From positions 1 to 17,205 of the forward strand of contig CAYOFK010000050.1 in the NCBI GenBank assembly GCA_964403185.1: a stretch of 17,205 nucleotides of DNA, in the 5' to 3' direction. The position numbers and the translations under genes are program-made. The stretch is from CAYOFK01 sp964403185 (GTDB lineage Bacteria > Bacteroidota > Bacteroidia > Bacteroidales > VadinHA17). This document shows positions 6,731 through 14,458 of this stretch, one piece after another; the first letter of the stretch is position 1, and the number at the start of each line of letters is the position of its first letter. The notes under the pieces are model-generated. The model was not told where the DNA came from. It did no database searches and saw only the letters and a list, made by a program, of their open reading frames with translations.

Positions 6731-7285
6731 ATGACTGAAGAATTAATCATCGCCGGCTTTGGCGGACAGGGCGTCCTTTCAATGGGCAAGATCTTATGCT
6801 ACTCAGGAGTGATGCAGGAACAGGAAGTGAGCTGGATGCCTTCATACGGACCTGAAATGCGGGGAGGTACGGCAAACGTGACCGTGATCCTGAGTGACGA
6901 CCGTATCAGTTCACCCATTCTTAACGCCTACGATTCCGCCATCATTCTGAACCAGCAATCAATGGATAAGTTTGAACCTGCAGTGAAGCCGGGTGGTGTT
7001 CTCATATATGACGGTAACGGGATATCCAGGCATCCTGAACGCAAGGACATAAATATTTTCAGAGTCGATGCAGCTGAGGAAGCATCAAAGATGGAATCGA
7101 CCAGGACCTATAACATGATCATACTCGGCGCCTACCTGAAAGTAAAACCCCTGGTGAAGGTCGAAAATGTGATCAAAGGATTAAAAAAATCCTTGCCTGA
7201 ACGCTACCATCATTTGATCCCCCTCAACGAAAAAGCCCTCACACGGGGATTCGATATTATAAAGGATGTGCAGGTCCTGAAGTGA
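6731..7285 (+). CDS. 2-oxoacid:ferredoxin oxidoreductase, gamma subunit
   Basis: The gamma subunit (184 residues) forms the CoA-binding part of the four-subunit oxidoreductase. The N-terminus AGFGGQGVLSMGKIL and the segment SYGPEMRGGTANVTVILSD are hallmark motifs of this family, followed by AYDSAIILNQQSM. It is the last gene of the block, 69 bases after beta; this AT-rich gap has no exact TAnnTTTG element, so I take it as part of the same operon. A complex palindromic repeat follows 7 bases after the stop. Confidence 0.92.
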   Translation: MTEELIIAGFGGQGVLSMGKILCYSGVMQEQEVSWMPSYGPEMRGGTANVTVILSDDRISSPILNAYDSAIILNQQSMDKFEPAVKPGGVLIYDGNGISRHPERKDINIFRVDAAEEASKMESTRTYNMIILGAYLKVKPLVKVENVIKGLKKSLPERYHHLIPLNEKALTRGFDIIKDVQVLK

Positions 7286-7292
7286 GTGTTCC

Positions 7293-7340
7293 AGCCGCTT
7301 AGCGTCCAGTCGCTTAGCGCTTCCAAAGCGCTTAGCGGCT
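7293..7340. repeat. Triple palindromic repeat between convergent genes, possible bidirectional terminator
   Basis: CGCTTAGCG occurs three times in the same direction (7296-7304, 7311-7319, 7329-7337). The outer copies pair: AGCCGCTTAGCG (7293-7304) with CGCTTAGCGGCT (7329-7340), 11 of 12 pairs with one T-T mismatch. Inside, AGCGCTT (7316-7322) pairs with AAGCGCT (7326-7332) over a 3-base loop, giving an alternative fold. It sits between the gamma subunit (+) and nadD (-), where a shared terminator is expected, but neither side has a long T run (only TTTA on +). Confidence 0.5.
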
Positions 7341-7354
7341 TTACAAAACCCTCA

Positions 7355-7942
7355 TCACTTTTCATAAAAATGCATTTCCCGGATGTATGTGAAAACATTG
7401 CCGGGCAGGAAGTAATTAAGATTTTTTTTCTCACGTATAGATCTCCTGATAAATTCAGAGGATATCTCCATTCGCGGTGCTTCGGTCATGTGAATGCCCA
7501 TTTCTTTAAATTCATCCAGCAGCTCCGGATTAGCCGGATATCCCGGTCTGGGATACACATACAAATGGTGGTTTTTTAAAACCTCCTGATAATTCTTCCA
7601 CCTGGGGAGTGTATTAAGGTTATCGGAACCCATGATCAGTCCAAATTGTTTATTTGGGAATTGTTCACCGAGATAGGCCAGTGTATCAATGGTATATGAA
7701 GGTTTTGGGAGCCTGAATTCAATATCTGAAGCCCTGAAACGCATATCTGTACCAATGGCCAGGCGCACCAGTTCAAGTCTGTGATGGTTTTCAAGCAGGG
7801 TGGACTTGTCTTTTAAAGGGTTATGCGGGCTGACAACAAACCAAACCTCTTCCATATCCGTGTACTCCACCATATAGTTGGCAATGGCAAGGTGTCCGAT
7901 ATGGATCGGGTTAAAGGAACCAAAATACAGTCCTGTTTCCAT
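7355..7942 (-). CDS. nadD: Nicotinate-nucleotide adenylyltransferase
   Basis: NadD joins nicotinate mononucleotide and ATP to deamido-NAD in NAD synthesis. The 195-residue protein opens with GLYFGSFNPIHIGHL, the nucleotidyltransferase motif with His14 and His17 (HIGH), and carries the second ATP-binding motif as ISSEFIRRSI near residue 160. SPHNPLK at about residue 38 and GSDNL at about 105 are also typical of NadD rather than PPAT. It is the last gene of the yicC-gmk-nadD cluster and starts 2 bases after the gmk stop codon, so translation is probably coupled. Confidence 0.94.
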   Translation of the reverse strand: METGLYFGSFNPIHIGHLAIANYMVEYTDMEEVWFVVSPHNPLKDKSTLLENHHRLELVRLAIGTDMRFRASDIEFRLPKPSYTIDTLAYLGEQFPNKQFGLIMGSDNLNTLPRWKNYQEVLKNHHLYVYPRPGYPANPELLDEFKEMGIHMTEAPRMEISSEFIRRSIREKKNLNYFLPGNVFTYIREMHFYEK

Positions 7943-7944
7943 GG

Positions 7945-8523
7945 TCAGGAGTTGTTTAAAAAATCGTTCACAACAGCAACAGATTTTTCGAGTGCTTCGG
8001 ACAGATTATCGTTCACTATCTGCACATCGAAACGGCCGGCAAACCCCATTTCATGTTCGGACTTTTGCACCCGTTTCTGAATATTTTCCACCGAATCGGT
8101 TGATCTTTTCTGAAGCCGTTCTCTGAGATGTTCCGGTGAGGGGGGCATGATAAATATGGCCAGGGTTTGTTCAGGATACTTCTTTTTAATATTCAGTCCT
8201 CCAACCACATCCACATCGAAGATAACCGTTTTTCCCTCCTCCCATATCCGTTTAACCTCACTCATCAGGGTCCCGTAGAAATGATTCTCATACACTTCTT
8301 CCCATTCAATAAACGCATTTTCAGTAATTTTTTTCCTGAAGGCATCCACGCTCATGAAGTAGTAATCTTTTCCATCCACTTCGTTACTTCGCCGGGGTCT
8401 GCTGCATGCGGAGACAGAGAATTTAAGTCGGAGCCCGGGATGACTTAGCAGGTGTTTCACTATGGTGGTTTTACCTGCGCCTGAAGGAGCGGATACCACA
8501 ACCATTTTTCCCTGTTTTGTCAT
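7945..8523 (-). CDS. gmk: Guanylate kinase
   Basis: This kinase phosphorylates GMP to GDP, an essential nucleotide step. The 192 residues contain the P-loop SAPSGAGKT (residues 11-19), the GMP-binding segment SRPRRSNEVDGKDYYFMS, a conserved FIEWEEVYENHFYGT, and the lid region ERLQKRSTDS. Length and architecture are normal for bacterial Gmk. It lies between yicC and nadD with gaps of 28 and 2 bases; yicC-gmk linkage is widespread in bacteria. Confidence 0.96.
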   Translation of the reverse strand: MTKQGKMVVVSAPSGAGKTTIVKHLLSHPGLRLKFSVSACSRPRRSNEVDGKDYYFMSVDAFRKKITENAFIEWEEVYENHFYGTLMSEVKRIWEEGKTVIFDVDVVGGLNIKKKYPEQTLAIFIMPPSPEHLRERLQKRSTDSVENIQKRVQKSEHEMGFAGRFDVQIVNDNLSEALEKSVAVVNDFLNNS

Positions 8524-8551
8524 TCGATCACTATTGGATTATGATGTCTGA

Positions 8552-9427
8552 TCAAAGTACATTCAAGAGTTGTTCCCTGATTTTTTCCATTTCATCCTTC
8601 ATCCCGACCACAATTTTCTGGATGTCAGCATCATTGGCTTTGGAGCCGATCGTATTGATCTCACGGCCGATCTCCTGTACAATAAAACCCAGTTTCTTTC
8701 CTGCTGATTCGTCTGCATCAAGGGTTTCAAGAAAGTAATTTATATGGTTTTCAAGGCGCACTTTTTCCTCTGTAATGTCCAGCTTTTCAAGGTAGTAAAT
8801 CATCTCCTGTTCGAAACGGTTTGTGTCCAGTTGATTGTTCAGTTCCAGTTCAGAGAATTTTTCCTTCAATCGCGATTGTATTTTTATAATACGTTCATCT
8901 TCATAAATTTGGATGGACTTCAGGAATTTTGAAACTGTATTGATCCGTTTTTTCATGTCTTCACCAAGGGATATTCCTTCCTGCTTTCTGAAATTTCTTG
9001 CTTCATCCAGAACAATCACAATACTTTCTTTGATGCTCTTCCATTCTTCCTCATCCAATTCTTTAGGGTCCGATTTGAGCACGTCCGGGAACCGCGAGAT
9101 CACAGAGATTAAGGTGTCGTCTGAAACATTGCCAATGATGGGAGAGAGGGCGTTTATCTGCTCTTTATAGGCATTTATTGCTTCCTTATTCAGCACCGGA
9201 ATGGCCGGGTCTTCAAGATTCTCATAATAGATATTCAGATCGATTTTACCACGACCAAGCACTTTACTCACCAGCACCCGGACTTCTGCCTCTTTACCCC
9301 GGATGATTCCAGGGGATTTAATTGTCAGATCAAGTTGTCGGGAATTTAAACAACGGACTTCAATACTTAACTTTTGTTTCTCATCCTCAAGATTTACCTT
9401 GCCGTATCCTGTCATCGATTGGATCAT
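8552..9427 (-). CDS. yicC: YicC family endoribonuclease-type protein
   Basis: YicC proteins are stress-linked; work on the E. coli member points to endoribonuclease activity and a role in small-RNA turnover. The protein begins MIQSMTGYGK, the family signature, so I choose the ATG at 9427 (291 residues); an in-frame GTG two codons earlier is less likely. The N-terminal domain has EVRCLNSRQLDLTIKSP, and the C-terminal DUF1732 part ends with AGKKLGFIVQEIGREINTIGSKANDADIQ, nearly textbook. The middle is rich in charged helices. It heads the cluster with gmk and nadD, behind a good promoter. Confidence 0.94.
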   Translation of the reverse strand: MIQSMTGYGKVNLEDEKQKLSIEVRCLNSRQLDLTIKSPGIIRGKEAEVRVLVSKVLGRGKIDLNIYYENLEDPAIPVLNKEAINAYKEQINALSPIIGNVSDDTLISVISRFPDVLKSDPKELDEEEWKSIKESIVIVLDEARNFRKQEGISLGEDMKKRINTVSKFLKSIQIYEDERIIKIQSRLKEKFSELELNNQLDTNRFEQEMIYYLEKLDITEEKVRLENHINYFLETLDADESAGKKLGFIVQEIGREINTIGSKANDADIQKIVVGMKDEMEKIREQLLNVL

Positions 9428-9471
9428 AATCACTGGTATTACACCCTGTTTTTTTGTGTGGGGTGGATGAA

Positions 9472-9502
9472 CAAAGTTAACAGATTCAGAATAATATTCA
9501 AT
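9472..9502 (-). promoter_or_regulatory. Promoter for yicC-gmk-nadD
   Basis: On the - strand, ATTG (9502-9499), a 19-base spacer and TAACTTTG (9479-9472) fit the Bacteroidota pattern TTTG-N19-21-TAnnTTTG with one mismatch in the upstream box. The -7 element ends 44 bases before the yicC ATG at 9427, so the leader would be about 35-40 bases. This is the best promoter match in the window. Confidence 0.6.
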
Positions 9503-9532
9503 GAAGCAAAGGGTTTAGCCTGCTGCTTTGCA

Positions 9533-10870
9533 TCAGGTGGGCTGGACCACCGTTTTGTTTTTATACCGGCCTGTTAAATAATACAGGTACGAAAGGGTCA
9601 GGCCGGTAGTCATTCCCAGTGGTACGGCCCACCAGATACCAACTTCACCAAATTTTCCGGAAAGGATCAATGCCGAAGGTATTCGTATGAGCCAGAGGGC
9701 TATAAGGGTAATGAACATCGGGATGAGGGCATCTCCGGCACCGCGCATGACACCATTAATGGCAAACATTATTGCAAATACCGTATAAAAACTACTCACA
9801 ATAGTAAGGTATTGATGCCCGATTCTGATGACTTCAGCATCTTCAGTAAACAATCCCATCAGGTATTTCCCGAAAAAAATCATCACAGCCGTCACCGTAA
9901 GAGAAACGGTCACAGACATGAGAATGGTGGCTGCCAGTCCCTTTTTCACCCTGTCTTTTTTTCCGGCTCCAAGGTTCTGTCCGACAAAGGTTGACAGGGC
10001 TGCCGAGAAGATCATGGCTGGCATGATGGCCAGTGAATCCAGTCTGATTGCAACAGAATACCCTGCTATAACATCGGTGCCAAAGGTATTTACAATGCCC
10101 ATAATGGCCAGCATTCCAAGCGATACGAACGTGTGTTGCAATCCGGTTGGGATCCCGATCTGAAGACTTTTCTTGAACAGGGCACGGTCAAATTTCATCC
10201 CGGTTAGTTTAACATGGATCACCTCGTGGTAACGGTTCAGGTAGAGAACAGCGGATAAGAAAGCTCCGGTTTGTGCAATAATAGTGGCCCAGGCCACGCC
10301 GGCAACGCCCCATTTAAACACGATCACAAAGAGCAGGTCGAGCCCGATGTTTATAATGGTGGAGAACATCAGGAAATACAGTGGAGTTTTGGAATCTCCC
10401 AATCCCCGGAGGATGGCGCTGGTGCCGTTAAATCCAAAAAATGAGATCATGCCCAGCATGTAAATATTCAGGTAGGTCATGGCCTGAGGCATTATTTCTT
10501 CAGGCAACTGCATCAACTTGAAGACCTTATCGCTGAAAATGATACCTGTGGCTGTAATAAGAATGGAGGCAAAGAACATGAATATATAGAAGGTCTCGAT
10601 CATGCTTTTTACCTTGTCAATGTCTTTGGCACCGAAAAACTGTGAGATCACAACCATTGATCCTGTTGCAATACCAATGATCAACGAAATCAGAGTGAAT
10701 ATAATGGGAAAGGAGGCTCCAACCGCAGCCAGCGCTTCTTTCCCAATAAAATTGCCAACAATGGCGCTGTCCACCAGGTTGTATAATTGCTGGAATACAT
10801 TGCCCAGCAACATGGGCATGGCGAAGTTAAAAATGAGTCGGAATTCTTTACCTGCAGTGAGATCTTTCAT
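9533..10870 (-). CDS. MATE family cation-driven multidrug exporter
   Basis: This is an inner-membrane antiporter of the MATE superfamily (445 residues), which exports drugs or metabolites using a sodium or proton gradient. The N-terminus (KEFRLIFNFAMPMLLGNVFQQLYNLVDSAIVGNFIGKEALAAVG) is characteristic, and the same pattern recurs halfway (LFKKSLQIGIPTGLQHTFVSLGMLAIMGIVNTFG), reflecting the two six-helix halves. About twelve hydrophobic segments are visible. It lies 91 bases downstream of the tryptophanase gene on the same strand; no clear -7 element was found between them, so co-transcription is possible. Substrate unknown; export of indole or another amino-acid product would be speculation. 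Confidence 0.92.
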   Translation of the reverse strand: MKDLTAGKEFRLIFNFAMPMLLGNVFQQLYNLVDSAIVGNFIGKEALAAVGASFPIIFTLISLIIGIATGSMVVISQFFGAKDIDKVKSMIETFYIFMFFASILITATGIIFSDKVFKLMQLPEEIMPQAMTYLNIYMLGMISFFGFNGTSAILRGLGDSKTPLYFLMFSTIINIGLDLLFVIVFKWGVAGVAWATIIAQTGAFLSAVLYLNRYHEVIHVKLTGMKFDRALFKKSLQIGIPTGLQHTFVSLGMLAIMGIVNTFGTDVIAGYSVAIRLDSLAIMPAMIFSAALSTFVGQNLGAGKKDRVKKGLAATILMSVTVSLTVTAVMIFFGKYLMGLFTEDAEVIRIGHQYLTIVSSFYTVFAIMFAINGVMRGAGDALIPMFITLIALWLIRIPSALILSGKFGEVGIWWAVPLGMTTGLTLSYLYYLTGRYKNKTVVQPT

Positions 10871-10961
10871 TGAAGCAAAAAATATCCTGCGAAAGTGAAG
10901 AATATAATTCGCAATGCAAAGAGATGGTGGGAATTATTATTTCTCTTATTATCCGAGAAAA

Positions 10962-12341
10962 TCATGATATGGGTTCCAGCTCCACCGTGAAATGCCTTAA
11001 AATAGGGGCTTCCTTAACAATTTTAAATCCCCTGGTAATGGATTTCCGGCGATCAAAGATATTGGCCAGGGCGGCAGCTACATAATCCATATGATTATTT
11101 GAATAGGTCCGCCGGGGAATGGCAAGGCGGACCATCTCCAGATCCGGATAACGATTCTCACGTGTCACCGGATCGCGGTCGGCCATCAGGGTGCCGATTT
11201 CTGCTCCGCGGACACCGCCTTCGAGATATAATTCCACGGCCAGTTTTTGCGCTGTAAACTCCTCTCTGGGCACACCGGAGAGAAAGTGTGTGGCATCAAT
11301 GAAAACGGCGTGGCCACCAATTGGTTTTTGAAGCCTGATGCCATGTTCTGTAAGCTTTTCTCCCAGGTATGCTACCTGCTTAATACGTTGTTCGAGGTAA
11401 TTAAACTCGGTGACTTCACGGAGTCCCTGGGCCAGGGCATTCATATCCCTGCCGGACATGCCTCCATAGGTGAGGTAACCCTCAAACATGATGATAAAGG
11501 TGGTGGCTTTTTCATACCAGTCTTTATCCCTGAGTGCAATGAAACCACCGATGTTAACAAGACCGTCTTTTTTACTGCTCATAGTCATGCCATCTGCATA
11601 TTGAAACATTTCCCGGACGATCTCTTTAATGGATTTGTTTTCATAACCTGGTTCGCGGGTTTTAATGAAGTAGGCATTTTCAGCAAACCTGGCCGAGTCA
11701 AAAATAACCCTGATCCCGTATTTCCGGGACAGTTTATACACCGCTTTCATATTTCCCATACTCACCGGCTGACCTCCCGTGGTGTTACAGGTAAGAGTGA
11801 CGATCACCATTGGGATTTGTTCCCCGGGGTTGGATCTGAATACAGATTCCAGCTTATCAAGGTCTACATTGCCCTTAAACGGATCGATGAGCTCGATATC
11901 ATAAGCTTTTTCAACGGTGCAGTCAATGGCCTGTGCTTTTCTGAATTCAATATGTCCTTTGGTTGTGTCGAAATGGGCATTCCCGGGGATTTTCTGGCCT
12001 TCTTTAATAACTGCTGAGAACAGAACATTTTCAGCCGCCCGGCCCTGATGTGTGGGCAGGAAATAGTCGAATCCCGTAAGTTGCCGGATCACGGATCTTA
12101 GATTATAATATGAAGATGAACCGGCATAACTTTCATCACCCTTCATGAGTTCTGCCCATTGGGTATCGCTCATTGCCCCGGTACCGGAATCGGTCAACAG
12201 GTCTATATAAACCTGAGTGCTGGGCAGATTAAAAAGATTGTACCTGGCATCCTGTATCCATTGCTGACGTTCAGCCCTGGTACTTTGCCGGATGTGCTCT
12301 ACCATTTTTATTTTAAATGGTTCAGAATATGGAAGTTGCAT
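10962..12341 (-). CDS. tnaA: Tryptophanase (tryptophan indole-lyase)
   Basis: This PLP enzyme of 459 residues splits L-tryptophan to indole, pyruvate and ammonium. Family motifs include YIDLLTDSGTGAMSD (45-59), PTHQGRAAEN (96-105), IFDSARFAENAYFIK (213-227) and MSSKKDG, where Lys258 is the expected PLP-linking lysine next to Lys257. Tyrosine phenol-lyase is very similar, so the telling positions matter. This protein has Asp125 in HFDTTKGH (Thr in tyrosine phenol-lyase), Ile382 in GAEIGT (Arg there) and His450 in LRHFT (Phe there). All three match tryptophanase by my recall of the two families. The part around 258-266 (KDGLVNIGG) is closer to the phenol-lyase wording. There is a leader of about 170 bases with a perfect dyad but no obvious TnaC-type leader peptide. 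It may share a transcript with the downstream MATE gene. Confidence 0.9.
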   Translation of the reverse strand: MQLPYSEPFKIKMVEHIRQSTRAERQQWIQDARYNLFNLPSTQVYIDLLTDSGTGAMSDTQWAELMKGDESYAGSSSYYNLRSVIRQLTGFDYFLPTHQGRAAENVLFSAVIKEGQKIPGNAHFDTTKGHIEFRKAQAIDCTVEKAYDIELIDPFKGNVDLDKLESVFRSNPGEQIPMVIVTLTCNTTGGQPVSMGNMKAVYKLSRKYGIRVIFDSARFAENAYFIKTREPGYENKSIKEIVREMFQYADGMTMSSKKDGLVNIGGFIALRDKDWYEKATTFIIMFEGYLTYGGMSGRDMNALAQGLREVTEFNYLEQRIKQVAYLGEKLTEHGIRLQKPIGGHAVFIDATHFLSGVPREEFTAQKLAVELYLEGGVRGAEIGTLMADRDPVTRENRYPDLEMVRLAIPRRTYSNNHMDYVAAALANIFDRRKSITRGFKIVKEAPILRHFTVELEPIS

Positions 12342-12383
12342 GATTTTAAAAAATAAGGTTGGGAAATTGAAATGAATTGTTGT

Positions 12384-12408
12384 TCAGGGTTGTAAAATTT
12401 AACCCTGA
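12384..12408. promoter_or_regulatory. Perfect 8-bp dyad in the tryptophanase leader
   Basis: TCAGGGTT (12384-12391) and AACCCTGA (12401-12408) are exact inverted repeats around a 9-base AT-rich centre, 43 bases upstream of the tnaA start and downstream of its predicted promoter. It could be an operator or an RNA hairpin in the leader. It is not followed by a T run on the - strand, so it is not a normal intrinsic terminator. Confidence 0.45.
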
Positions 12409-12517
12409 TTAGTGTTTGAAAATGGAATACTTGTCCCTATTTTTGATGTTTAGAAAGCGACGGCTGGGGGAGAATTTGAGAAACTGGGGAATGTGCATGT
12501 ATTTTACTTTCTTAATA

Positions 12518-12549
12518 CAAATTTAAGGCATTTCTTTATGACCTTGAAA
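12518..12549 (-). promoter_or_regulatory. Putative promoter for tnaA
   Basis: On the - strand, TTTC (12549-12546), a 20-base spacer and TAAATTTG (12525-12518) fit the Bacteroidota promoter pattern with one mismatch in the -33 box. The predicted leader is about 170 bases long. The rest of the 293-base divergent gap (12342-12634) is AT-rich. For the + strand gene I see only a weak TATGTTTC at 12583-12590. Confidence 0.45.
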
Positions 12550-12634
12550 AGAATTCATCATTTTTATTTTTTTTCACTGTGGTATGTTTCTTGGATTTGC
12601 CGGTTGATATTACCAGGATATTAAATTCCTTTTA

Positions 12635-14404
12635 ATGAAGCGGACTGATTGTTTAAGAATTCATGTGGTGGTTTTGCTATTGGGTTTGCCGGCAGTGATC
12701 ACTGCACAGCCGGATAGCCTGAAGCTTCAGGGCCGGGATACCTCTTTGCAACAAACCATTCCTGATGCGGGCATCCTTAAGGGTGCGGACCAGTCAGTTC
12801 ATTTGGATACCATCCTCCATGCCCTGCAAATACTGAAACAATATCAGTCTGATGAGGCCAACTGGGAGGACTCTGACGATCCCCTTCGTCTTGCCATCCA
12901 AAGTTTGATCCTGCATGTCGAGATCAAACCACTGGACAGCACCATCCTTTTCCTGAACAATTATTCCTACAGTAAAGTGAAAATAAAGAAGTTGCCTTTC
13001 ACAGTCCCTGACAGTAATAATATAAGGATTTCTGATTCTTTATTGATGGCGGATTCAACGATGGCGGGTGATTCATTAATGGCTGCCGAACCAGACAGCC
13101 TTATCAAACTGGAATCCCTTGGAATGACCACTCCCGGTGATTCTCTGGTTCTGGAAATTGTCAGGACCCGGCTGAAAGAGCCTCCTGAAGATTCTTTAAT
13201 GCGGGCATCTCATGACAGTCTGGCAATGCTTCGGCCGGATTCGCTGGATGATTACATTGCCGGAAAAGATTCCGTTCACAAAGCCATTATGGATCTGATT
13301 TACTTTCTTGAATCCAGGCCTGCCACTTCCTGGTTATACAATGTGGCCGGAGATTCTACGAAGGTCACCACATCCGGTGATGAACCCGTAATCAAGCGTT
13401 TCTGGCTGAAAAACAATGCCCTGGATTCCGCTGGTATATGGGTGGAACCCATCGGTAACGGGAAATTCCGTTTTATTGTGGATGATGGCATACGGTTCCA
13501 AAGGATGACTCCGGGCAAATACAGGCGTAAGTATCAGTTTGCAAGGCAGGATGTGGATGCCGGATTGAAAGAGGTGCAACTCATAGATATTAAAAAAAAT
13601 CCGTGGAATATTGGGGGTATTGGAGAACTACTGCTCTCACAGGTCTATCTTTCGAACTGGGCTAAAGGGGGTGAAAACTCATTGTCGGCGCTGTTTAAAA
13701 CCAATCTGGATGCTATATACACCATGAATAAGGTGAAATGGGAGAATGTGTTCAGAGCCAGATATGGGATTGTGAACCTTCGGAATGAAGGGGTCCGGAA
13801 AAGTGAGGACCAGTGGGAGATCAATACCAGTGTTGGATTCAAAGCATCCAAATTGTGGTTTTACAGTTTTGCGTTTAACTTGAAAAGTCAGTTTGCCCCG
13901 GGCTATAAATATCCGAATGATTCTGTGATCGGATCAAATTTCCTTTCACCGGGATACCTGTATTCATCGGCCGGTTTTGAGTACAACCCGGATAAGCAAA
14001 CACAGATCCTGGCATCCCCGTTGACCTTCCGTTCCACTTTTGTTATTGATACCGTCAATATTGAACACACAAAATTTGGAATATTCAAAGACCGCAAGGC
14101 TTTAAATGAAATTGGCATCTTTGTGAAAGCCAGCCATCTGTACAAATTCACAGAAGATCTGAGCCTTGAGAACCGGTTGCAGTTTTTTACCGATTATCTG
14201 GGTTTTAAAAAGGTGGATTTTGACTGGGAATCCAATTTTAGAGCAAAGTTCGGACCGTTTTTTACAGTTAATATTAACATCCACTTCATTTATAATTCAG
14301 ATGTTACCTTTCCCGTACTGGATGATACCGGGGCAGTAACCGGCCGGAAACCAAAACTCCAGTTTAAAGAGTGGGTAGGATTGGGTTTGTCATATAAGTT
14401 CTGA
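12635..14404 (+). CDS. DUF3078 outer-membrane protein with Asp-Ser-Leu-rich N-terminal extension
   Basis: The last 270 or so residues (about 321-589) match DUF3078, a Bacteroidota outer-membrane beta-barrel family of unknown function: NPWNIGGIGELLLSQVYLSNWAKGGENSLS at its start, many alternating strands with FRARYG, LKSQFAPGYKY and FFTVNINIHFIY, and a C-terminal Phe (LGLSYKF) as in barrel proteins. Residues 1-24 are a signal peptide ending ITA before Gln25. The region between is unusual. It has a linker at about 132-206 with repeated Asp-Ser-Leu (DSL at 134, 146, 154, 169, 186, 194, 202). The linker is flanked by two similar modules: residues 81-111 (DDPLRLAIQSLILHVEIKP) and 211-241 (KDSVHKAIMDLIYFLESRP). 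The protein is thus much longer than a DUF3078 barrel alone. It stands alone on this strand. Function unknown; the barrel call is firm. Confidence 0.85.
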   Translation: MKRTDCLRIHVVVLLLGLPAVITAQPDSLKLQGRDTSLQQTIPDAGILKGADQSVHLDTILHALQILKQYQSDEANWEDSDDPLRLAIQSLILHVEIKPLDSTILFLNNYSYSKVKIKKLPFTVPDSNNIRISDSLLMADSTMAGDSLMAAEPDSLIKLESLGMTTPGDSLVLEIVRTRLKEPPEDSLMRASHDSLAMLRPDSLDDYIAGKDSVHKAIMDLIYFLESRPATSWLYNVAGDSTKVTTSGDEPVIKRFWLKNNALDSAGIWVEPIGNGKFRFIVDDGIRFQRMTPGKYRRKYQFARQDVDAGLKEVQLIDIKKNPWNIGGIGELLLSQVYLSNWAKGGENSLSALFKTNLDAIYTMNKVKWENVFRARYGIVNLRNEGVRKSEDQWEINTSVGFKASKLWFYSFAFNLKSQFAPGYKYPNDSVIGSNFLSPGYLYSSAGFEYNPDKQTQILASPLTFRSTFVIDTVNIEHTKFGIFKDRKALNEIGIFVKASHLYKFTEDLSLENRLQFFTDYLGFKKVDFDWESNFRAKFGPFFTVNINIHFIYNSDVTFPVLDDTGAVTGRKPKLQFKEWVGLGLSYKF

Positions 14405-14458
14405 GATCCGGTTATGTTATTAAAGGACTTTTTTCCGCTTCATTCAAACCTCTAAAAC

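Noticed and set aside
9428..9433. GTG start two codons upstream for yicC
   Set aside because: The family begins with MIxSMTGYG, matching the ATG at 9427.
10940..10960. Dyad TTTCTC / GAGAAA after tryptophanase as a terminator
   Set aside because: Only six AT-rich pairs with a 9-base loop and no T run follow on the - strand; too weak to call.
11247..12017. Open frame of 256 codons on the + strand, antisense to tryptophanase
   Set aside because: The opposite strand encodes a full-length tryptophanase with all motifs; this frame shows no domain and has no promoter or ribosome site.
10962..12341. Tyrosine phenol-lyase instead of tryptophanase
   Set aside because: The positions that should be Thr, Arg and Phe in tyrosine phenol-lyase are Asp125, Ile382 and His450 here.
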